Source of the DNA: Bacteroidetes bacterium UBA4416
Lineage (GTDB): Bacteria; Bacteroidota; Bacteroidia; B-17B0; Aurantibacillaceae
NCBI GenBank assembly: GCA_002390745.1
Contig: DGQK01000064.1
Location: 1-64,000, forward strand
Reading direction: 5' to 3'
Length of the DNA: 64,000 nucleotides
Part shown: positions 8,756 to 16,100 of the stretch, one piece after another
Layout of the letters: each line of letters starts with the position of its first letter
Position numbering within the stretch: the stretch's first letter is position 1
Notes under the pieces: model-generated
Databases searched by the model: none
The model's input: the letters and a program-made list of their open reading frames with translations, nothing else
Told to the model about the DNA's origin: nothing
Position numbers and translations under genes: made by a program

Positions 8756-9841
8756 ATGAGAATTTCCGCTCTCTTTCTGCTGGCTTTTATAGCTCTTGCC
8801 TTACCTGGTTGTAAATCGTGTAAGGATAAAAAAGCAGAAGAGGAAGAAATGCCTCCTGCCGGCACGACCGGAACCCCCACGGGCCCTGTCAATAGCTCCG
8901 TAACAGGCTATGGCGTGCTCAATAAGGTAAAGGGCATCTGGAACGGCCCGGTTACTTCCACCACGCCCCTGGGTGGCTATCCCGAGTGGATCGTGGATTT
9001 CAGGCCGATTTCCGAAAACCAGATCTCAGCCAAGAATGAGCTTGATACGCTGAACGACATCCACATGTCCTTTTTCATCGCGAAGTATAATAACCAGCTG
9101 AGGGTAGCCTTTCGCAATGGCGGCGCATTCAACGGTATGCACCGCGTATCGTATTTTTTAGCGGATAGCGTTTCCGAAACAGCCGGGCAGTCCTACTACC
9201 GCTTTTCGGAGATCGTCAAAGGCAAAAGCCGGGCCTTTACCGAAGTGATCCGCAAGGCCGACAGCCTCATCATTAAATCGTATACCAATAAATACAACAC
9301 ACAGCCTTCCTCTACGCCGCACATGACCTGGCGTGCCAGGCTACAGGACAGCACTTCCGCCGGCCCGGCAACGGCTCAGTTCGCTTTTCCTAAAGCCACA
9401 ATGACCAGGGATTTTTCGACGGCCTTTATCGGGCAGTCGGAAGCGATCTATTACAATGCCTCCACAGAGCCCTATCCGGAAGCCGCGCAACCCTACCTGG
9501 GGCAGGCAACCGTGAATTATACCTACGATGGCGCGCATGTGCCCAATCCTTCCAGAAACGTATTCCTGGTGATTACAACACAGCCCCTGCTGAGCGGTTT
9601 TTCCTATAATCCGGCGAACCTGAAATACCGCTCGCGCTATGTGATCCTCGCTGCCAATGACCAGAGCTTTGTGTTCAACTACATGCATCCCGGAACGTAT
9701 TATGTGTATGCGGTGTACGATAATGATGGCAATGGCACTTCCAACAGCGGCGACTGGTTCAGTGCTACGAATACCACGCTCACCTTGCCGGCTGCGGGAA
9801 CAACGACGGTGAGCACGCAGATCAACTTTACAATTCCTTAG
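8756..9841 (+). CDS. Hypothetical lipoprotein with C-terminal beta-sandwich
   Basis: 361 aa. The lipobox LPGC places the lipidated cysteine at residue 19, followed by a charged, proline-rich linker (KDKKAEEEEMPPAG). The middle part has alternating strands. The last ~90 residues (from about 270, with TYYVYAVYDNDGNGTSNSGDWFSA) look like an Ig-like or carboxypeptidase-regulatory beta-sandwich with an acidic DNDGNG loop that could hold calcium. It lies 14 bases after the GT2 gene. The function is unknown. Confidence 0.85.
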   Translation: MRISALFLLAFIALALPGCKSCKDKKAEEEEMPPAGTTGTPTGPVNSSVTGYGVLNKVKGIWNGPVTSTTPLGGYPEWIVDFRPISENQISAKNELDTLNDIHMSFFIAKYNNQLRVAFRNGGAFNGMHRVSYFLADSVSETAGQSYYRFSEIVKGKSRAFTEVIRKADSLIIKSYTNKYNTQPSSTPHMTWRARLQDSTSAGPATAQFAFPKATMTRDFSTAFIGQSEAIYYNASTEPYPEAAQPYLGQATVNYTYDGAHVPNPSRNVFLVITTQPLLSGFSYNPANLKYRSRYVILAANDQSFVFNYMHPGTYYVYAVYDNDGNGTSNSGDWFSATNTTLTLPAAGTTTVSTQINFTIP

Positions 9842-9870
9842 GCAGTGTAAATTGCCCTCAGGCAGATATA

Positions 9871-9904
9871 AAAAAAGCGCCAGGACAGCCCTGACGCTTT
9901 TTTG
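9871..9904. terminator. Bidirectional terminator between lipoprotein gene and tRNA pair
   Basis: AAAAAAGCG-CCAGG pairs with CCCTG-CGCTTTTTT around ACAG with one bulge. It ends the lipoprotein transcript on the plus strand and the tRNA transcript on the minus strand. Confidence 0.85.
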
Positions 9905-9978
9905 TGCTCCCACCCGGGCTCGAACCAGGCACCCTCTGATTATGAGTCAGATGCTCTAACCGACTGAGCTATAGGAGC
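9905..9978 (-). tRNA. tRNA with anticodon CAU (elongator Met type)
   Basis: 74 nt. The acceptor stem GCTCCTA/TGGGAGC has seven pairs with discriminator A. D arm GCTC/GAGC; anticodon arm TCTGA-CTCATAA-TCAGA, giving CAU; T arm CCTGG-TTCGAGC-CCGGG with one U-G pair. No CCA is encoded. It could be elongator tRNA-Met or an Ile tRNA whose C34 becomes lysidine; this cannot be decided by eye. It lies second in a two-tRNA transcript. Confidence 0.93.
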
Positions 9979-10014
9979 AACTTATATTATTTTCAGATCA
10001 TCTTTACTTTACTA

Positions 10015-10100
10015 TGCTCCCACCCGGGCTCGAACCCGGCACCCTCTGATTGTGAGTCAGATGCTCTAACCTCACGATAAGTCGTGAGAGCTATAGGAGC
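10015..10100 (-). tRNA. Aberrant tRNA-like copy, anticodon CAC, hairpin in D loop
   Basis: 86 nt, nearly identical to the tRNA at 9905-9978 but with three differences. The D loop carries 12 extra bases forming a perfect 7-bp hairpin (10071-10088, CTCACGA/TCGTGAG with a 4-base loop). Position 36 changes, turning anticodon CAU into CAC (valine codon GUG). A T-stem base change replaces U51-G63 by G-G. Acceptor stem, anticodon stem and discriminator A are intact. It may be a decaying duplicate or a specialised RNA. It is promoter-proximal, 36 bases ahead of the normal tRNA. Confidence 0.75.
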
Positions 10101-10112
10101 AATGCTGTATAG

Positions 10113-10161
10113 TTTGCAAAATCCAGCCTGCAAAAATATATATTTGCAGGCTATTCACAAA
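10113..10161. promoter_or_regulatory. Back-to-back divergent promoters within a 26-bp palindrome
   Basis: Plus strand, HAD gene: TTTG (10113-10116), 22 bases, TATATTTG (10139-10146). Minus strand, tRNA pair: TTTG (10161-10158), 19 bases, TATTTTTG (10138-10131). The two -7 boxes abut and lie inside the inverted repeat GCCTGCAAA...TTTGCAGGC (10126-10151). Confidence 0.65.
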
Positions 10162-10165
10162 ATAT

Positions 10166-10795
10166 ATGGCTAAAATAAACACAATAATATTCGACCTGGG
10201 CGGCGTGATCATCAACCTCGATATTGCGGCCACCATCGCAGAATTCAACAGGCTCTCCGCTCAGCCTTTCGAAGCTATTTATACGCAGTTGCAGCAGACT
10301 CCGGTGTTTGACCTGTTTGATAAAGGCCTGATCACGGAGCAGGAATTTTTTAACGGGCTGAAAGTGGCGATGGGGGCAGAGCCCGACGATAAGCTGATGC
10401 TGAAGGCCTGGAATGCCATGCTGCTGGATTTTCCGCCGCACCGCCTCCGGTTGTTGACACAGCTGAAGAGCAGGTACCGCTTGTTCCTGCTCAGCAATAC
10501 CAACGAAACACACATCCGTGAGTTTGAAGCACAGCTTCTGGAAAGCCGCGGTTATCAAAACCTGGAGCCCTTTTTCGAGAAAGTGTATTACTCCTGCCGC
10601 ATGGGAATGCGTAAGCCTGATACAGAGATCTTTGAATATGTGCTGAAAGAAAACGGCCTGCTTGCTGAAGAAACCTTATTTATTGATGATACTATCCACC
10701 ATGTTGAAGGTGCCCTGAAAACAGGCATTCAGGCGCACCTGCTTCCAAAGGACAAAGATGTAAGCCTGCTGATAGAGGAGCTGAATCTGTTGTGA
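10166..10795 (+). CDS. HAD-superfamily hydrolase (YihX-like)
   Basis: 209 aa. Motif I is FDLGGVI with nucleophile Asp10 (DLG in place of DxD, common in this subgroup), motif II LSNTN, motif III Lys in MRKPD, and motif IV FIDDTIHH. A helical cap lies between motifs I and II (about residues 18-85). The expected reaction is hydrolysis of a small phosphate ester, with resemblance to sugar-phosphate phosphatases; the substrate is unknown. It shares a compact divergent promoter with the tRNA pair. Confidence 0.92.
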   Translation: MAKINTIIFDLGGVIINLDIAATIAEFNRLSAQPFEAIYTQLQQTPVFDLFDKGLITEQEFFNGLKVAMGAEPDDKLMLKAWNAMLLDFPPHRLRLLTQLKSRYRLFLLSNTNETHIREFEAQLLESRGYQNLEPFFEKVYYSCRMGMRKPDTEIFEYVLKENGLLAEETLFIDDTIHHVEGALKTGIQAHLLPKDKDVSLLIEELNLL

Positions 10796-11043
10796 GTGTT
10801 TTTTGAAAAAAGCCGGGAGGAGTAAAATAAATGGTCTCTTTTAAAACCCGGCTAATTTCAACTACCGTGTTTAGTCAGTTAGTCAAAAGAACATCCGGGT
10901 TTTTAAAAGAGCATGACCAAAGTACACATTGCACAACGCTTCCCCAAATTATTTTTGAACGCATATGTTATTTTTTGTTATCGCGTGTTGGGAAGTACCC
11001 GCGTCAGGCTGTTTTTTGTACATTTAAAAAAATCAATTGAGCG

Positions 11044-11868
11044 ATGATATTGCAACGACCTGTTCCTTCTTCCGGAGAACTGCTTCCTGTTATTGGCATT
11101 GGCACCTGGAAATGCTTTGATGTACCCGATAACCGCTCTTACCCGGAGCTTAGCTCTGTTCTCAAAACCATGCATGAAGCAGGAGGGAGCATGATCGATA
11201 CCTCGCCCATGTATGGCATGGCCGAAAAAGTCATTGGAGAGATCACAGAAAAAATGAATGAGCGCGATGCATTTTTTTATGCGACCAAAGTGTGGACGAC
11301 AGGCCGCAGCGAAGGCATTGCACAGATGGAAAGCTCTTTTCGGAAAATGAAAAGAGAACAGGTTGCACTCATGCAGATCCACAACCTTACCGATTGGAAA
11401 ACACATTTGCCGGTGCTCCGCGACTGGAAAGCTGCCGGAAAAATAAAGTACATTGGCATCACGCATTATACGGATGCCATGCATGAAGCCCTGGAACAGG
11501 TATTGCGAGATGAGAAAGACATTGATTTTGTGCAGTTCAATTATTCGGTGGATGCGCGCCATGCCGAGCAACGTTTGCTGCCGGCTGCGGCCGATCTTGG
11601 TGTTGCTACGATCATCAACAGGCCTTTCGGCGAAGGAAAACTGTTTCAAAAGGTGAGCGGAAAGCCTTTACCTGCCTGGGCGACAGAGGCAGGCATCACT
11701 GGCTGGAGCAACTTCTTTCTGAAGTTCATCATATCGCATCCCGCTGTTACCTGCGTTATTCCAGCAACTTCCAACGTGTTGCATGCACATGATAATTTCA
11801 ATGCAGGCCGATATCTGCCGGATCATAAAACACGGTTGCAGATGATAGAATGCATGTCGCAATTATAG
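11044..11868 (+). CDS. Aldo/keto reductase
   Basis: 274 aa. NAD(P)H-dependent (beta/alpha)8-barrel enzyme. The catalytic tetrad is readable: Asp52 and Tyr57 in IDTSPMYG, Lys82 in ATKVW, His113 in MQIHN. The C-terminal VIPATSN block is the cofactor-phosphate binding region, although shorter than in many family members. The first residues lack a signal peptide, so it is cytosolic. It stands alone, with ~250 bases of non-coding sequence before it and ~420 after. The substrate cannot be inferred. Confidence 0.92.
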   Translation: MILQRPVPSSGELLPVIGIGTWKCFDVPDNRSYPELSSVLKTMHEAGGSMIDTSPMYGMAEKVIGEITEKMNERDAFFYATKVWTTGRSEGIAQMESSFRKMKREQVALMQIHNLTDWKTHLPVLRDWKAAGKIKYIGITHYTDAMHEALEQVLRDEKDIDFVQFNYSVDARHAEQRLLPAAADLGVATIINRPFGEGKLFQKVSGKPLPAWATEAGITGWSNFFLKFIISHPAVTCVIPATSNVLHAHDNFNAGRYLPDHKTRLQMIECMSQL

Positions 11869-12290
11869 TGGTGTAAGCAATGATCGGGCAGCCAGTGCCT
11901 CATCGTGTCGCTGATTTTACAGTTATCGGAGTTTTACCACGGATTTCCACTACGTAATATCACGTGGTTTTTTATCGCTTTCGCGTTTTACTTTAAATTT
12001 ATAGGATTGGAAATGAGTGAGTTATGCAGGTCAAGCATTGTTGTTTGCGCATAAAAAAGAGTTTGAGAAACCCCAATCGGTTTTTTGGTTTAATTTTGAT
12101 TAGCAGGCATAGTGGGATTATTGCTCGCTGAAGTTGAATGTTTTTTTATTGTAATGACAATAACAATGAGTACATCAATAACACATTCCTGCATGCATCG
12201 CATCAATCGTTGTTAACTATAGCATAACAGTACCTTAGTATAATTACCCGGCGGTCATGGCCTCCGGTAGTGTCACTTCAAATCAGTACT
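11869..12290. other. Intergenic region upstream of the response regulator
   Basis: No gene seen. Near 11936-11972 an ACCACG segment can pair with CGTGGT ahead of a T run. A TAATTTTG box at 12091-12098 resembles a -7 element but lies about 190 bases before the regulator. Function not resolved. Confidence 0.4.
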
Positions 12291-12932
12291 ATGAAAGCAA
12301 TAACCATAGCAATTGCAGAAGATCATGTATTAATAAGACAGGCATTACGCACCATGCTGGAAAAGGAACAGGAGATCTGCGTCCTTTTTGATGTAGGAAA
12401 CGGAAAAGAGTTATTGGAGCGCCTGGAAACCGAGAAGCCGCAGATCCTGCTCCTGGACATACAGATGCCTGTGATGGATGGTGAGGAGGTATATGAAATC
12501 ATCAGGCTGAAATATCCGAATATCAAAGTAATTATTCTGAGCATGCATTATAATGAAGCCTATGTTTCAAAATTCATCATGGCGGGTGTTGTAGGCTTTC
12601 TGCCAAAAAACTGCGACTTCGACAAATTGCTCAGTACCATTTATTCCGTGCACGAGCATGGCTATTATGTAGACGCGGCCCTGAATACCTTGTCCTACAA
12701 CAATTATAAGATACCATTGCCCGACGCTTCCAAAAAATTATCCGAGCGGCAGATCTCTATCATCAGGCTTTTGTATCATGAGAAAAATGTGGAAGAGATT
12801 TCCAAATTGCTTTTTCTGAGTAAGCGTACCGTAGAGTGGCACAAGAATCAGATCTTTGAAAAAACGGAAACCAAATCCGTGGTCGGCCTGATGAAGTATG
12901 CCATTTCGAAGGGGATCATTACGATGTCCTGA
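12291..12932 (+). CDS. LuxR/NarL-type response regulator
   Basis: 213 aa from the ATG at 12291 (MKAITIAIAEDH), the usual receiver N-terminus. The receiver domain has Glu10/Asp11 and phospho-acceptor Asp56 (LLLDIQMP). A LuxR-type helix-turn-helix occupies about residues 145-205 (KLSERQISIIRLL...SKRTVEWHKNQIFEKT). Activated by a sensor kinase not encoded here. The next gene is the giant secreted protease, whose promoter region carries two copies of a palindrome-containing repeat, so that gene is a candidate target. Confidence 0.94.
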   Translation: MKAITIAIAEDHVLIRQALRTMLEKEQEICVLFDVGNGKELLERLETEKPQILLLDIQMPVMDGEEVYEIIRLKYPNIKVIILSMHYNEAYVSKFIMAGVVGFLPKNCDFDKLLSTIYSVHEHGYYVDAALNTLSYNNYKIPLPDASKKLSERQISIIRLLYHEKNVEEISKLLFLSKRTVEWHKNQIFEKTETKSVVGLMKYAISKGIITMS

Positions 12933-12947
12933 GCGCTTTCCATTCCC

Positions 12948-12964
12948 GTATTTATACCAGTGCA
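12948..12964 (+). repeat. Direct repeat, copy 1 (GTATTTATAC box)
   Basis: GTATTTATACCAGTGCA. The first ten bases form a palindrome (GTAT-TT-ATAC). A second copy with one mismatch lies 78 bases downstream. Confidence 0.55.
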
Positions 12965-13025
12965 GATCGTAACCCTTGCCAGGCGCGATGACTGTGGCAT
13001 GTCCTGAAATTTTTTTTCACAACAG

Positions 13026-13042
13026 GTATTTATACTAGTGCA
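13026..13042 (+). repeat. Direct repeat, copy 2 (GTATTTATAC box)
   Basis: GTATTTATACTAGTGCA, 16 of 17 bases equal to copy 1. It sits 20 bases upstream of the -7 box at 13062, where a -33 element would otherwise be, which suits an activator site. Confidence 0.55.
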
Positions 13043-13061
13043 AGTGTCATACGCTTTGTCA

Positions 13062-13069
13062 TACATTTG
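13062..13069 (+). promoter_or_regulatory. -7 promoter box for the secreted protease gene
   Basis: TACATTTG fits TAnnTTTG. There is no TTTG or TTG at the right distance upstream; the GTATTTATAC repeat lies there instead. Confidence 0.5.
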
Positions 13070-13116
13070 ACTGAGCTCAATCCAATCTTTTTTTCTAATC
13101 ACTTAAAACGTATAAC

Positions 13117-16100
13117 ATGAAAAAAATTAATTTTTTATGTTTGTTGACGGCCCTGCTGGTGAGCTATTGTTTGCCGGCCCAGAACCTTGATACAAACCTC
13201 GTAAAGGGTAAAATCTATTTTAAAATTAAAGATGCCTCTCCCGTCAGGGATTATACTTACAGCGGCGGCTCTACTGCCGGTTTTCCCGAACCATTGGCCA
13301 ATCTCATCAAAACATTTAAAGTAACAGCGATTAGCAGGCCATTCCTGCAGGCAAAAAACGCAAAGCTCGACAGGATTTTTTCACTGAGCTTCGGTGTGCC
13401 GGAAGACCTGCCGAAAGTAATTGCAGCCGTGGGAGCCATGCCGGGCATCGAATACGCAGAGCCCATCCCTGTTGACCGCTTGTTCTGTACCGGTGATCCG
13501 GTGTGGACCGGGCCATCTTCCGATTATTATCATCTGAACCTGGTGCAGGCCTGCCCCGCATGGTCGGGCTTTCCGGGAGGAGCTTCCGTATTGGTGGCTG
13601 TTCTGGATAACGAGTGCGACATCATGCATCCGGATCTGGTAGGCAAAATTGCAGGCTCGTATGATCTGGCAGATGGAGATCCGGTCGTGCTCGGGCCTGG
13701 TCCTTCGCTCAATCATGGAACACACGTTACCGGCATCGTTGCAGCCGAAGCCAATGGTTTTGGAACGGTAGGCCTCGGCGGGGCAAACCCTAACCTGAAA
13801 ATCCTCTTCGGAAAAATTGCACAGAATGCCGGGCCTATTACTGCCGGTTATCAGGGAATGGTGTGGGCCGTAGCCAACGGCGCCAATGTTATCAACTGCT
13901 CCTGGGGCTCAGCGGAATTTTTCTCCATCACCAACTCTCTGGTGACAGCCTGGGTAATTTCACAGGGTGTGATCATCGTGGCGGCTTCAGGAAACCTGAA
14001 CACCAATGCCCCTGCTTTTCCGGCTTCCTTCCCGGGAGTGTATTCCGTAGCTGCCTCCGATCAGTTCGATACAAAAGCCTCCTTCAGCAACTGGGGCCCT
14101 ACGGTAGATATCTCTGCTCCCGGAGTGTCTATTTACTCGACGATCAGCAGTGCCGTTGGTATGGGCACTCACGATTACATGAGCGGTACAAGTATGGCTT
14201 CTCCCATGGTAGCAGCACTTGCCGGCCTTATCAAAAGCAATAACCCTTCTTATACTGCCGCGCAGGTATTGAATTGCATCAGTAGTACGACTGATCCTGT
14301 GATCAGCGGCGTGCCTGTGGGTCCCGGAAGGATCAATGCATTCGAGGCGCTGAAATGCAGTTCCGGTTCCAGCGATTATGTACAGTTCTCGATCTCTTCA
14401 GACCGTATATGTCCGGGGAACTCCATATCGTTTACCGATAACTCCATCACATCAAGCCCCATTACAAACTGGGACTGGACCATCACCTCGATGACCAATA
14501 CGCTCACTGCAAGCGGTTCCAATCCATCCGTTAATTTTCCGAATCCCGGTATTTACCATGCGGTGCTTACTGTAACCTGTGCATCGACACAAACATTCAC
14601 TTCCTACTATCCTACGGACATCTATGTTGTAGGGATCAATGCCGCCACCTTCAGCTCGGCAGGGAATTTCTGCAAAAATGGCGATGCGATGATCTCCATG
14701 ACAATGGATGCCTGGCCGGAGCTGATCATGGATTATGATATCAATGGCACGCCGGCACCAACGATGACGGTGGTGAATCAATATAACGGTATCTGCGACC
14801 TGGTGCTTGCAACGCCCAACGCGCCAACCATGATTGTCAAGATCACGCAGGTGTCCGACGGCATCCTGACCTGCCCTGCAGGCCTGAGTATGACAGCGCC
14901 TTTGGTGGATTGCTGCCCTAACCTGGTGCCAAATGGCAACTTTGAAGCGGGTATGGTCAACTTTGGATCGGACCTCACCCTGTGTGCAGGAGCGATCAGC
15001 CCGGGGTTCGGGACAACCATTGCCAGCCCGCCTTTTCCTGCAAGGGGAGCTATTTCCTATCATACGGACGGGCCTACCACAGCCGCTTCCACTTATTGCG
15101 CACCGGGTTTCACCACGGTGTCAACACCCACCTCTCACTATAAAAACACAGTGAACCTGATCGCCGGTTCCGATTATATTTTTTCTTTTATGTTTGGAAT
15201 TCCCAATCAGCAGTACATCAGCTGGGCTTATCCATGGCTGTACATTTTCCCGCCTTCCGTGTTCAGGGTAAGCCTTGTCGATCCATCTGCCGTTCCGGTG
15301 TTCACGCAAACCTGGACCCCAAATGCCACCACGGTTAACAAATGGATACAGTTCAAACAGGACCTGAGCGGTATGATTACAACCACCGGCACCTATTCGC
15401 TGAATGTAGAGCAGATCCTTAACTTCAACGGGCTCGCCTTTGATTATAACTGGGACGATTTTTCGATAACGGCAATCAATACACTGACCTCTGCTATCAC
15501 GCCGAGCCTCACTGCCATGTGCGCGCCCGGTAATGCGCCAATGACGGTAAACAGCGGCAACGCGGTGCCTGTACAGACGTACTCATGGACATCGACGCCA
15601 CCGGCAGCTTATCCTGTAACGGTGTCCATTAACCCCTTTGTAAGTGCCACGACCGTTTATACCGCCACCATCACCGACGGAAATTTGTGTAAGGTGAGCG
15701 CTACGGCCACCGTCACGGTAGGAAGCCCGACCATTGCGGTAAGCAACCAGACAATGTGCGCAGGCTCTTCGGCAACACTCACCGCATCGGGCGGAAGCAC
15801 CTATACCTGGCAGCCCGGAGGCCTTACCGGAAATCCGGTGGTGGTGTCGCCGGGATCAACAACCATTTATACGGTAACGGGAACCAGCCTCGCAGGCTGT
15901 ACCGGTTCTGCAACGGCAGTAGTAACCCTTAGCAACTGCGCGACAACCTGCACCAACTGTGTGGTTCTCGGCGCAGGAGGAACAATTCCGGCAGGCACCT
16001 ACAGCAATACGACGTATTGCATCAACAATAACGTGACGATCAGCGGTGCCGTGAATATTTCGAATTGCGAATTGAAGATGTCTCCGAATGTGGCAATCAC

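Noticed and set aside
10811..10853. AGCCGGG...CCCGGCT inverted repeat after the HAD gene as a terminator
   Set aside because: The loop is about 29 bases and no T run follows; left uncalled.
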